From: Blastocatellia bacterium UBA7656
Lineage (GTDB): Bacteria; Acidobacteriota; Blastocatellia; UBA7656
Length of the DNA: 23,408 nt
Assembly (NCBI GenBank): GCA_002483445.1
Contig: DLHY01000100.1
Location: forward strand, 1 to 23,408
Reading direction: 5' to 3'
Position 1 is the first letter of the stretch. Each line of letters starts with the position of its first letter. Position numbers and translations under genes: made by a program. Below the pieces are notes generated by a model that saw nothing but the letters and a program-made list of their open reading frames with translations, made no database searches and had not been told where the DNA came from. Positions 6,473 through 14,176 of the stretch are shown here, piece by piece.

Positions 6473-7639
6473 ATGAAGCTATCAAGGAGCCGTTACGTAG
6501 TGGCCCTGCTCGTCTTCGCTGTGCTTCTGGCGGGACAGGGATTTGGAGAGACCGGAGCCAGAAAGAAGAAAAAATCGACAACGCAGTCGAAATCGGTTGT
6601 GACCAGGACCAAGTCCACGACGGTGATGAATAAACAAAAACTGGCGGTTCCAACCAACGAGGAAGTTGCCGCCGCATCGACACTCTTGCAGGTCGGGATA
6701 AGCCGCTTGCAGGAATCGCTCGATTGCAACTGCTGACAGGTCTCAGCAACCCAGTTTGGGTTACAATTCGAGACCGGATTTGCCAATCAGCAATCGATCA
6801 CCACTGACGGCCCGCCCGTCGGCCTGACCGCGAGCGCCCTTTCAAGCCCCGCGTCGAACTCCGCTTTACCCTCTGCCTCCAGCATGGGGAACAAGTGGTA
6901 CTACCTGCTTTACCCGCTTGCCAATATCAACGCTTTGTGGGAAACCGACGTCGATTTTCTCAAAGCGCAATGGACCGTGACACACGGATCGAGAGCCGCT
7001 TCCGAAACTCTCTGGAGACAGGTCTACAGCTACCTTCTCAAAGAGCAGAAGAGCGTCTATCAGGTGCTTCCCGCTATGAGTGTCATCAACGGTCAGGTCG
7101 GATTGCCGCCGCGCGGTCTGGGTCATTATCACTATGACAACTATCTCCGCATAGTCGAGATTCGCGTCCACAAGGACCGAATCCTTGATTTCGAGAAGTT
7201 CGTCAAAACCAACGTGGTCACGGCTGTCGCAAACTTTCTGCCTCAGACTCCGACCACAAGCCCTGACAAGCTGCCCAGGTACATGAGGACGGTCAAGATC
7301 GCTTCCCGAATCGGAGCCGAGCCCGAGTTGATCGATCTGCTGACCAATTACGTCGTGCCCGCTGCCCAGAGTACCGGGACTGACGTTTTCGTTTACAGGG
7401 GAATTTACAGTTCAGGCGCAAACTACTTCCTGCTCTTCCCCTTCGACAATCAGTCGAGCGTCGCCAACACTCAGAATCGAGTCATCTCGACTCTGCTTCA
7501 AAGGGCGTACCCCGCTGATCAGGCGCAGCAACTCGACGCCCAGTTCGGCAACGTCATTTCATCAGTGCAGGAACTCGTCAGCGCCATCCGACCGGATATG
7601 AGTTCGAACCTTGAGAACAAATTCACACGGTGGTGGTAA
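6473..7639 (+). CDS. Candidate exported selenoprotein, paralog C (UGA at codon 88)
   Basis: Start ATG 6473 has GATGAGGAG upstream. A signal peptide covers about 1-25 (YVVALLVFAVLLAGQGFG), followed by a Lys/Thr/Ser-rich linker (30-55) and a segment aligning with paralog A (GISRLQESLDC versus GTARLLRSLDD). TGA at 6734-6736 is in frame, and the same frame continues to TAA at 7637-7639, giving 388 residues with Sec. After the UGA, QVSATQFGLQFETGF matches paralog A GVTETRFGLIYQTGY residue for residue in register. Later shared blocks are GNKWYYLLYPLANINALW, LRIVEIRV, RTVKIA, NYFLLFPF and DMSSNLENKFTRW. The residues before the UGA are Cys-Asn-Cys, making a possible CxCU redox motif, and no other cysteine is seen. 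A SECIS-like hairpin follows. It is less likely to be a pseudogene or two separate genes, because the homology crosses the UGA. Confidence 0.75.
6734..6775 (+). promoter_or_regulatory. Predicted selenocysteine UGA and SECIS-like hairpin (paralog C)
   Basis: UGA is at 6734-6736. The upper stem AACCCA (6748-6753) with TGGGTT (6757-6762) encloses loop GTT (6754-6756), whose G is at +18, exactly as in paralog A. Relative to A, the loop-closing pair is A-T instead of G-C, a compensatory change. A lower stem GGTCTC (6739-6744) with GAGACC (6770-6775) extends the fold across an internal loop; paralog A lacks this lower stem. Confidence 0.72.
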
Positions 7640-7649
7640 GCCGACCCTC

Positions 7650-7690
7650 TCAGAGGAACCCGCCGTCTCGCAGGCGGCAGGTTCCTCTGA
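7650..7690 (+). terminator. Strong stem-loop between paralog C and the ACP gene
   Basis: TCAGAGGAACC (7650-7660) pairs perfectly with GGTTCCTCTGA (7680-7690), and an inner CGCC/GGCG (7661-7664 with 7673-7676) extends it. No T-run follows, so it may act as a partial terminator, an mRNA-processing site or a stability element separating the exported-protein genes from the biosynthetic operon. It begins 10 nt after the preceding stop codon. Confidence 0.5.
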
Positions 7691-7715
7691 CGCTTTCTTG
7701 AGAAGTGAGGTGCTT

Positions 7716-7946
7716 ATGGAAACTCTCTATTTGGAAATAGCGGCCATCATTTCGGAGGCAGCTGAAATTCCGCCCAGCTTTATCAGGGAAACTTCTTCGA
7801 TGGCTGAACTGGGAGTGGATTCGCTCGACGCTCTTCGCATAATTGCGGCAATCGAGAAGAAATATCGAATAGAAGTTCCCGAAGAAGACATGGGCCAAGT
7901 AAAGACCGTCGCTGATATGGCACAGATGGTCGCCGCCATGATTTGA
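7716..7946 (+). CDS. Acyl carrier protein
   Basis: This is a discrete carrier protein of 76 residues, the usual ACP length. Ser36 in GVDSLDAL is the phosphopantetheine attachment site, and the following helix (IIAAIEKKYRIEVPEEDM) is typical of ACPs. I chose ATG 7716 because AAGTGAGG precedes it and the family length fits; the frame is open upstream only into the hairpin region. It is the only carrier in the window, 11 bp before a ketosynthase, so it probably carries the growing polyketide or fatty chain for all the ketosynthases here. Confidence 0.92.
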   Translation: METLYLEIAAIISEAAEIPPSFIRETSSMAELGVDSLDALRIIAAIEKKYRIEVPEEDMGQVKTVADMAQMVAAMI

Positions 7947-7957
7947 AGAGGTGATGC

Positions 7958-9088
7958 ATGTCGAACCGAGTCGTAGTTACCGGAATAGGTCTCGTATCGC
8001 CCGTGGGTATTGGCATCCTGCCTTTCTGGCGTAGCCTGCTGTCGGGTCGTTCAGGCATTTCGGAGATAGCTTCCTTCGAAGCGTCGGATTTCAAAGTCAG
8101 GCTTGGATGCGAAGTCAAAGACTTCACGACGGAAGCCAATCACTCTTCGGGAAGAAGTTCTCAGTTCGCTATGGCCGCAGCGCGGCAGGCTCTCGAAGAT
8201 TCGGGAATTGATCTTGACGGTCTAAACCCTCAACGCGCGGGAGTCATACTCGGAGGCTCGGCCAACGAATCGCCCGAAGAGGGCTGCGCGGAACTGGTCT
8301 TCAATGTGGCTCGCAGATTCAATCTGGCTGGCCCTGTTTGCACGATATGGGCCGCCTGCGCCGCAGGCAATATGGCTGTCTGTCAGGCATTCGACGCTGT
8401 GCGCGAAGGGCGCGCAGACTGGATGCTTGCAGGCGGCGTCGATTCTTTTTCGAAGAGAGCCTTCATAGGATTCTCGCGGCTTCGACTCATCTCTCCTGAT
8501 CTGTGTCGCCCCTTCGACCTCAACCGCAGAGGGCTGATACTCGGCGAGGGAAGCGGAATGCTGCTGCTCGAAAGCCTCGAAAGCGCGCGTCGAAGAGGAG
8601 CGCGCGTTCGCGCCGAAATCCGTGGCTACGGCCTGAGTTGCGACGGGCATCATTTCGTCGCTCCTCACCCCGAAGGCCGGGGGGCCGCTCTCGCAATGAA
8701 CAGGGCTCTTGCGAGCGCAGCCATTAATCCCGATGAGATCGATTACATAAGCGCGCACGGGACCGGAACCCCCAGCAACGACAAGACCGAAACCAGAGCC
8801 ATCAAGCAGGTCTTTGGCCCTCGCGCCTCGAAGATACCCGTAAGCTCGATCAAGGCACTGACCGGGCATTGCCTGGGCGCGGCGGGCGCGCTCGGAGCAA
8901 TTGCCTGCATACTCGGACTTGAATCGGCTGCCGTACCGCCGACCTGGAATTATCAAACGCCCGATCCCGACTGCGATCTCGATTGCGTTCCAAATGAGCC
9001 GAGAGAAAAGAGGATAAGGACTGCGCTCAACAACGCCTACGCTTTCGGCGGAAACAATTCGTGCATAGTCCTTTCGAAATTCGATTAG
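7958..9088 (+). CDS. Beta-ketoacyl synthase (FabF-like, KS-alpha 1)
   Basis: The protein has 376 residues, somewhat shorter than FabF. It condenses acyl-thioester and malonyl-ACP units in the cytosol. The catalytic triad is complete: Cys134 (WAACAAGN), His in SAHGTGTPSND, and His in ALTGHCLGAAG. GEGSGMLLLE is also conserved. The start has GAGGTG 6 nt upstream. It is followed 12 bp later by a KS-like protein without catalytic residues, so the two probably form a KS/chain-length-factor heterodimer. It resembles the ketosynthase at 17897 closely (shared DPDCDLD...VPN end), suggesting duplication of the pair. Confidence 0.93.
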   Translation: MSNRVVVTGIGLVSPVGIGILPFWRSLLSGRSGISEIASFEASDFKVRLGCEVKDFTTEANHSSGRSSQFAMAAARQALEDSGIDLDGLNPQRAGVILGGSANESPEEGCAELVFNVARRFNLAGPVCTIWAACAAGNMAVCQAFDAVREGRADWMLAGGVDSFSKRAFIGFSRLRLISPDLCRPFDLNRRGLILGEGSGMLLLESLESARRRGARVRAEIRGYGLSCDGHHFVAPHPEGRGAALAMNRALASAAINPDEIDYISAHGTGTPSNDKTETRAIKQVFGPRASKIPVSSIKALTGHCLGAAGALGAIACILGLESAAVPPTWNYQTPDPDCDLDCVPNEPREKRIRTALNNAYAFGGNNSCIVLSKFD

Positions 9089-9100
9089 CGGGACGGCCTT

Positions 9101-10300
9101 ATGAACAGAGTCGTTATAACCGGAGCAGGAGTCGTCTCATCGATTGGCGCGGAGGGCTTCTGGGAAAACCTGATTGCCGGAACCGACGGCATCCGTCCCA
9201 TTTCGCGCTTCGATGCGGCAGGCTCTCAGTGTCGAGTCGCCGCCGAGGTCTCCGACTTCGACGCGCGCGCCTACATTTCTTCAAAAGGGCTGAGTTTTCT
9301 AAGCCGCTCCACCTCTTTCATAGTCGCCGCCGCAAAACTCGCGCTTTTAAACGCCCGTCTCGACTTGTCAGATTTCGAAGCCTCTGAAGTGGGAATCTTT
9401 CTCGGAACTGCCTTCGGCAGCAACGCCAGTATGTATTCGTTCGATCAGGAATGCCTGCGCGACGGGGACAGATTCGTAGACCCAATGGCTTTTCCCAACA
9501 CTGTAACCAATTCACCTGCCGGACATCTTTCGATCCTGCTCTCTACGACAGGGATCAACATAACGCTTTCAACCGGCTTGGCATCCGGTCTGGACGCCGT
9601 CGAGTATGCCGCAAGAATGCTCCGCCGTGGAGAGTTGCGAGTCGCGCTTGCGGGCGGCTACGACGAATTATCCGGCGACACCCATGACAGATTGTCGCGC
9701 GCCGGAATGCTTTCAACCGACGGCGACTCTGCGCCGCTCGACCGCGACAGGAACGGATTCTTTCTCGGAGAGGGCGCGGCAGTGATCGCGCTCGAACGCC
9801 TTGATGACGCAGTGAATCGAAATGCGCCCATAATGGCGGAACTGGCGGGATTCGGCACCGCCTTTTGCCTCGATCAATCTCAGGCTGCAAGCGTCGAATC
9901 GAAAGCGATGACCGAAGCGATAAGATCGGCTCGACTCGATACGAGCGACATCTCTTACATTTCTTCGAGCGCGCGCGGCAGCATCGATGGAGACAAAACG
10001 GAAAGCCTGGCTATCGAATATGTTTTCAAAAGCCGCGCCGCCGCGCTCCCCGTCGCCGCTATCAAATCGATGACCGGAGAATGCGGAGGGGCTGCCGGAG
10101 CTATGCAGTTAATCGCCGCCGCGCTTTCCACCCGCTTCAACGTCGTGCCTCCGACGACCGGATTCAGGGCTGCCGACTCGGATTCAAGGCTGCGCGGAAT
10201 AAGCGACCGAAAACAGTTCATCGATTGCCGCGCCGCGCTCGTCAACAGCTTCAACGGACTCAACGCCAATTCCAGTTTCGTCGTCAGGAGACTCCGTTGA
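9101..10300 (+). CDS. Chain-length-factor-like ketosynthase homolog (CLF 1)
   Basis: The protein has 399 residues with a thiolase/KS fold throughout (RVVITGAGVVSSIG, LDRDRNGFFLGEGAAVI). All three catalytic positions are lost: the nucleophile region reads LSTGLASG, the first His motif reads SSSARGSIDGD, and the second reads SMTGECGGAAG with Glu for His. This matches KS-beta/CLF subunits of type II polyketide systems, which shape the chain-length pocket of a KS partner. The partner is almost certainly the KS at 7958. Confidence 0.87.
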   Translation: MNRVVITGAGVVSSIGAEGFWENLIAGTDGIRPISRFDAAGSQCRVAAEVSDFDARAYISSKGLSFLSRSTSFIVAAAKLALLNARLDLSDFEASEVGIFLGTAFGSNASMYSFDQECLRDGDRFVDPMAFPNTVTNSPAGHLSILLSTTGINITLSTGLASGLDAVEYAARMLRRGELRVALAGGYDELSGDTHDRLSRAGMLSTDGDSAPLDRDRNGFFLGEGAAVIALERLDDAVNRNAPIMAELAGFGTAFCLDQSQAASVESKAMTEAIRSARLDTSDISYISSSARGSIDGDKTESLAIEYVFKSRAAALPVAAIKSMTGECGGAAGAMQLIAAALSTRFNVVPPTTGFRAADSDSRLRGISDRKQFIDCRAALVNSFNGLNANSSFVVRRLR

Positions 10301-10317
10301 TTCGCCGATGAGAACGC

Positions 10318-11061
10318 ATGAGCTTTGAAGGAAAAACAGCCATCGTCACCGGGGCCACCAGAGGCATAGGCCGCGCAATCGCCCTTGAGCTTGCGCGCAG
10401 AGGATGCAATGTCGCCTTCAACTATGCAGGCAGACACGACCTCGCGCGAATCGTCGCGGCAGAAATCGAATCGCTCGGAAGCCGGGGGCTTGCTTTCAAC
10501 GTGAATGTCCAGGACCTCGAAGGCGTGAAAGATATGGCCCGGAAGGTGAAGGGAAATTTCGGCGGCATAGATTACCTCGTCAACAACGCCGGATCGCTGC
10601 GCGACAGAGCGTTGTACCTTCAGACTGAAGAAGACTGGAACGAGGTCGTAGGGACTAACCTGACCGGCGTATTCAATTTCACCCGCGCCGTGATCGCCGA
10701 CATGATGAAGCGCGAGAGCGGGAGAATCATCTGCATGACTTCAGTCAGCGGATTGCGCGGAGTGGTGGGACAGACCAACTATTCGGCGGCCAAAGCCGGA
10801 GTCATCGGGCTGGTTCATTCGCTGGCCAAAGAGGTCGCTCCCTTCAGCATTACAGTCAATGCAATCGCTCCCGGCTTCATTCGAACCGATATGACTGAAA
10901 CGCTGCCCGATCAGAAGAAAAATGCGATGTTGTCGCTCATTCCGATGAAGCGATTCGGTCTGGCCGATGAAGTCGCCGAACTTGCCTGCTTTCTGCTCTC
11001 GGATCAGGCGCGGTACATAACCGGGCAGGTCATAGCCGTGGACGGCGGAGCCAGCATTTGA
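10318..11061 (+). CDS. fabG: 3-oxoacyl-ACP reductase (FabG-like ketoreductase)
   Basis: This is a short-chain dehydrogenase of 247 residues. The NADPH-binding motif is TGATRGIG (about 12-19), followed by NNAG (about 90-93). The catalytic residues are Ser (MTSVSG) and YSAAK (Tyr and Lys), with IAPGFIRTDM further on. It reduces beta-ketoacyl-ACP to the hydroxy form. It lies between the first KS/CLF pair and the third KS, so it most likely serves the pathway rather than housekeeping fatty-acid synthesis. No dehydratase is present in the window. Confidence 0.93.
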   Translation: MSFEGKTAIVTGATRGIGRAIALELARRGCNVAFNYAGRHDLARIVAAEIESLGSRGLAFNVNVQDLEGVKDMARKVKGNFGGIDYLVNNAGSLRDRALYLQTEEDWNEVVGTNLTGVFNFTRAVIADMMKRESGRIICMTSVSGLRGVVGQTNYSAAKAGVIGLVHSLAKEVAPFSITVNAIAPGFIRTDMTETLPDQKKNAMLSLIPMKRFGLADEVAELACFLLSDQARYITGQVIAVDGGASI

Positions 11062-11073
11062 ACGGGAGACCTT

Positions 11074-12372
11074 ATGGAAAAGAAGCGAGTCGTCATCACA
11101 GGGATCGGGCCTATAACCGCTGTCGGCACGGGCAAGAGACAACTCTGGGATTCCATATTACACCGCAGGTCGAATGTCTCTCGCCAGGAGCATTACATCG
11201 ATGAAGAGCTTTGGGGCGGCTTTCACATAGCGAAGGTCAGCGACTTTCGCCTCGAAGATTTCGGATTTTCATCAGCCGCCGTCAGGGTCTTCAAAGAATG
11301 TCAGGAGAATGGCAGCCGCGATCTTATCTATATGCTGTCGTCGTGCAAGCTGGCGCTCGACGACAGCCGCCTAGTCTACGACCGTGACGACAACGACATT
11401 GGGCTTGCGCTCACATGCGAAAATCCAGGGATAGACGATTTCATTTGTCGAATAATCGAAAACACCATAGAGATAATCGAAGGCCGCGCGCCCGCATTGC
11501 CCGACCTCACGAAGATCGAATTCATTCAGAGGCTTTATGAAAGGTTTCAGAAGAAGGTCTACAACCTTCAGACCTTCATGTACCTGCATCAGGTAAGCCG
11601 CGTGCTGGGTTTGCATGGCGAGTCGCTTTTTATAAACAACGCCTGTGCTTCGGGGTTGTTCGCTCTCGAAGCAGCAAGCCGGATGATTCGCAGCGGCAGG
11701 ACGAAAACGGTAGTCGTGGCCGGAGCCGACGATCCGTCGTTTATGACCAAGTACCTCTGGTTTAAAAAGCTCGGCATTTATTCCGAAGACGGCGTTATGC
11801 GACCGTTCGACAGAAACCGCAACGGGCTGGTATTCGGCGAAGGCGGTGGCGCGATAGTCATCGAAGATTTCGCTCACGCGCAATCGCGCGGCGCGCGCAT
11901 CTACGCGGAATATCTCGGCGGCGGCTTCACTCAGGACGCATGGAAAGTGACAGTCCCATCGATGACCACGAATTTTTATGCGAAAGCTTTCCGCCAGGCT
12001 CTCGACTGCGCGGGGCTTGGAGCCGAAGAAATCGAACTGATAAACCCGCACGGCGCGGCCACCGGCATAGGCGACAAGTATGAGGCATTGACTATAAACG
12101 AAGTGTTCGGCTCCCATCGGCCTCTCATCACTGCTTTCAAGCCCTACACCGGACACAACCTCGGCGGCTGCGCGCTGGTGGAATTGATAATACTTTTGCT
12201 GGCTATGGGCGAAGGCATCGTTCCCGCCACGCTCAATCACACGACGCCCGACCCGGATATGAAAATCGAGATAGTGAAAGAACATCTGACCCGTTCCATT
12301 CGGATTGCGGCCAAGATGTCGTGCGGATTCGGCGGATATAACGCGGTCGCTCTCTTCAAAAAAATTCAATAG
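11074..12372 (+). CDS. Divergent beta-ketoacyl synthase (third KS)
   Basis: The protein has 432 residues, with an inserted segment of about 50 residues (IIENTIEIIEGRAPALPDLTK region) before the active site that FabF lacks. The triad is complete: Cys in NNACASGLFAL, His in INPHGAATGIGDK, His in YTGHNLGGC. It does not have a neighbouring CLF. It may start or finish chains, or act on a branched or specific substrate; the sequence does not say. GGAGACC upstream serves as ribosome-binding site. Confidence 0.88.
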   Translation: MEKKRVVITGIGPITAVGTGKRQLWDSILHRRSNVSRQEHYIDEELWGGFHIAKVSDFRLEDFGFSSAAVRVFKECQENGSRDLIYMLSSCKLALDDSRLVYDRDDNDIGLALTCENPGIDDFICRIIENTIEIIEGRAPALPDLTKIEFIQRLYERFQKKVYNLQTFMYLHQVSRVLGLHGESLFINNACASGLFALEAASRMIRSGRTKTVVVAGADDPSFMTKYLWFKKLGIYSEDGVMRPFDRNRNGLVFGEGGGAIVIEDFAHAQSRGARIYAEYLGGGFTQDAWKVTVPSMTTNFYAKAFRQALDCAGLGAEEIELINPHGAATGIGDKYEALTINEVFGSHRPLITAFKPYTGHNLGGCALVELIILLLAMGEGIVPATLNHTTPDPDMKIEIVKEHLTRSIRIAAKMSCGFGGYNAVALFKKIQ

Positions 12373-12389
12373 CGACTGCGAGAGGAAAC

Positions 12390-13424
12390 ATGTTGACAGC
12401 GATAATCACGATGGCGTCCGTTTTGTTGTGCCTGCTTGCGGCGAGGCGCTGGTATGTTCCTTTTCTCAGAAACCCCGACCGAATCGATATCGATAAGCTC
12501 GGCCTGAAGATAGTGAAAGAAGAACGAAGGCAGAGGGTCCGAGACATCCTCACCGCGTTTTTCGGCGGGTTCAACGCGATGCTCTCTGAGAGCGACACGC
12601 GCAAGGCGGGCGCGCATTGCGAAGCGTTTCCTCCTTTGTTCAGGCCGTTCGCGCAGGAGGGCGCGGCGATGGCTTTTTCGATCCGTTCGTTCTTCAGCTT
12701 CAAATACTCCACGCGCAAATTCGAGCCGCTGTCGGATCAACTCGGCAGGCCGTATTTTTTCATGCATTACATAGGCATAGGATTCTGGTGCGGCATGGCT
12801 TGGCGGCGATGGCCGAAGCTTGTGATCAGAATATCGGAGCGGCTTCATCCGTTTTACAAATACCTGTGCTTCGACGGATTCGGATTCGAGACGGGGCTTT
12901 TCAATTATCTCAAAGACAAGAACGCGCTGAATTCCTTTTCGCGCTTCCCAGGCTTTGCGCGACGAGCCTGCTATCAGGGATTCGGGCGCAGCCTGTGGTT
13001 TCTCTACATGGACGATCCGGCATCGCTTCGCCGTCAGGTTTCGACGATAGACGAAGCCTATCGCGGCGATTGTTACTCAGGAGTCGGGCTTGCGGTCATC
13101 TTCACGCATCTTGACGCGCCGGAGATCGCTTTCAGTTTTTCCGAGCAGGTCGAGACCGAATACCTGAGCGATTATTTCCTCGGCGTGTCGCTGGCCCTCT
13201 ATGCCAGAAGGATGATGAATCCCGATTATCTCGACCAGTGTCTGCAAAAGCTTGCGCCTCGGCAGAGCGATTTTCTGCTCTCGGCGCTTCGCATCTGCGA
13301 TCTGCGTTTCGATCAACTGATCGCCCGCTCCACCAGCGATCACTACCGCGACTGGAGGCAGTCGGTGGCCGAAGACCTTGACGCCATGCTCCATCAGTCG
13401 GCAGTCGCTTCCAGTCGGAGATGA
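12390..13424 (+). CDS. DUF1702 protein, UnbL-like (enediyne-type accessory protein)
   Basis: The protein has 344 residues with an N-terminal hydrophobic stretch (ITMASVLLCLLAARR), possibly a membrane anchor. The DUF1702 signature is visible: MHYIGIGFWCGMAWRRWP, then CFDGFGFETGLFNYL, then YQGFGRSLWFLYMDDP and YSGVGLAVIFTH. This family is encoded in enediyne clusters as UnbL; its biochemical role is not known. Together with the UnbV- and UnbU-like genes at 20277 and 22238 it links this operon to enediyne-type loci. GAGGAA precedes ATG 12390. Confidence 0.85.
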   Translation: MLTAIITMASVLLCLLAARRWYVPFLRNPDRIDIDKLGLKIVKEERRQRVRDILTAFFGGFNAMLSESDTRKAGAHCEAFPPLFRPFAQEGAAMAFSIRSFFSFKYSTRKFEPLSDQLGRPYFFMHYIGIGFWCGMAWRRWPKLVIRISERLHPFYKYLCFDGFGFETGLFNYLKDKNALNSFSRFPGFARRACYQGFGRSLWFLYMDDPASLRRQVSTIDEAYRGDCYSGVGLAVIFTHLDAPEIAFSFSEQVETEYLSDYFLGVSLALYARRMMNPDYLDQCLQKLAPRQSDFLLSALRICDLRFDQLIARSTSDHYRDWRQSVAEDLDAMLHQSAVASSRR

Positions 13425-13430
13425 TTCGTT

Positions 13431-14171
13431 ATGCGTATTCTTATGCGCGAAATCGATGATCGGCAATCGGCTCTTGTAGCTGAGTCGGTCGTGTCCTTGC
13501 GCGGAGTGACTAAGATATTTCACGCGGGCAAGGCTCGAGTCGTCGCGCTCAAAAAAATCAGTCTTGAAATCGGCGCGGGCGAATTCGCCGCCGTCGTCGG
13601 GCCGTCGGGCAGCGGAAAGACCACGCTCCTCAACCTCATCGGTTGTCTGGATCAACCCGATTCGGGAAGCATCGTCATCGATGGCCTTGAGGTCGAGCGA
13701 CTTTCTTCGCGCGCCCTTGCCAGTCTGCGCGCCGAAAAAATCGGGCTGATATTTCAGAACTTCAATCTGATTCCTGTGCTTTCGGTCGGAGAAAACGTCG
13801 AATACCCGCTGCTGCTCCGCAGCAGGCCGCCGGACAAAGGAAAGCGACGATGGATGGTCGAAGAGATCCTTGTCGAACTCGGCATCGAGTCGCTGATTGA
13901 TCGTCGCCCGAACGAATTGAGCGGAGGCCAGTGCCAGAGAGCGGCTATAGCCAGAGCCTTGATTACCAGACCCCGGATAGTGCTGGCCGATGAGCCTACG
14001 TCGAGCCTGGACAGTCGGACGGGCGCGTCGATACTCGAACTGATGAAGTCGCTCAACCGTCAGCGCGGCGTCACGTTCATCTTCTCGACTCACGATCTCA
14101 AGCTCGTCGAGATGGCCGACCGTGTAATAGAGATGTGCGACGGCGAGATACAAGGCTCTCTTTCGTGGTGA
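13431..14171 (+). CDS. ABC transporter ATP-binding protein (LolD/MacB type)
   Basis: The protein has 246 residues and all the motifs: Walker A GPSGSGKTT, Q-loop FQNFN, signature LSGGQ, Walker B IVLADEPTSSLD and H-loop STHD. GGAG (13417-13420) supports ATG 13431. It would energise the FtsX-type permease that follows and overlaps it at the stop codon. The subgroup moves lipoproteins or exports macrolides and lipids, so it probably handles the pathway product or a lipid carrier of it. Confidence 0.92.
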   Translation: MRILMREIDDRQSALVAESVVSLRGVTKIFHAGKARVVALKKISLEIGAGEFAAVVGPSGSGKTTLLNLIGCLDQPDSGSIVIDGLEVERLSSRALASLRAEKIGLIFQNFNLIPVLSVGENVEYPLLLRSRPPDKGKRRWMVEEILVELGIESLIDRRPNELSGGQCQRAAIARALITRPRIVLADEPTSSLDSRTGASILELMKSLNRQRGVTFIFSTHDLKLVEMADRVIEMCDGEIQGSLSW

Positions 14172-14176
14172 AGCGA

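Noticed and set aside
3693..6736. UGA read as Trp because of an alternative genetic code
   Set aside because: Many genes here end in TGA with the next gene's ribosome-binding site or start directly at the stop (for example 7944, 11059, 17898, 23162), and TGG is used freely for Trp. Reassignment would fuse neighbouring genes.
3693..6736. Simple pseudogenes or sequencing errors at the two TGA codons
   Set aside because: Not fully excluded, but the same alignment column, identical hairpin, identical spacing, intact downstream frames and strong ribosome-binding sites in both genes make independent decay or error unlikely.
7650..7690. Classical rho-independent terminator
   Set aside because: The stem is strong but no T-run follows, and the ACP gene only 25 nt away appears to need transcription through it or a promoter I cannot see.
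11371..12369. Long minus-strand open frame opposite the third ketosynthase
   Set aside because: It lies wholly inside a gene with complete ketosynthase motifs, shows no recognisable domain and has the composition expected of an antisense shadow.
13077..14153. Long minus-strand open frame opposite the ABC ATPase
   Set aside because: It spans the end of the DUF1702 gene and most of the ATPase gene on the other strand, with no domain or ribosome-binding site; both plus-strand genes are well supported.
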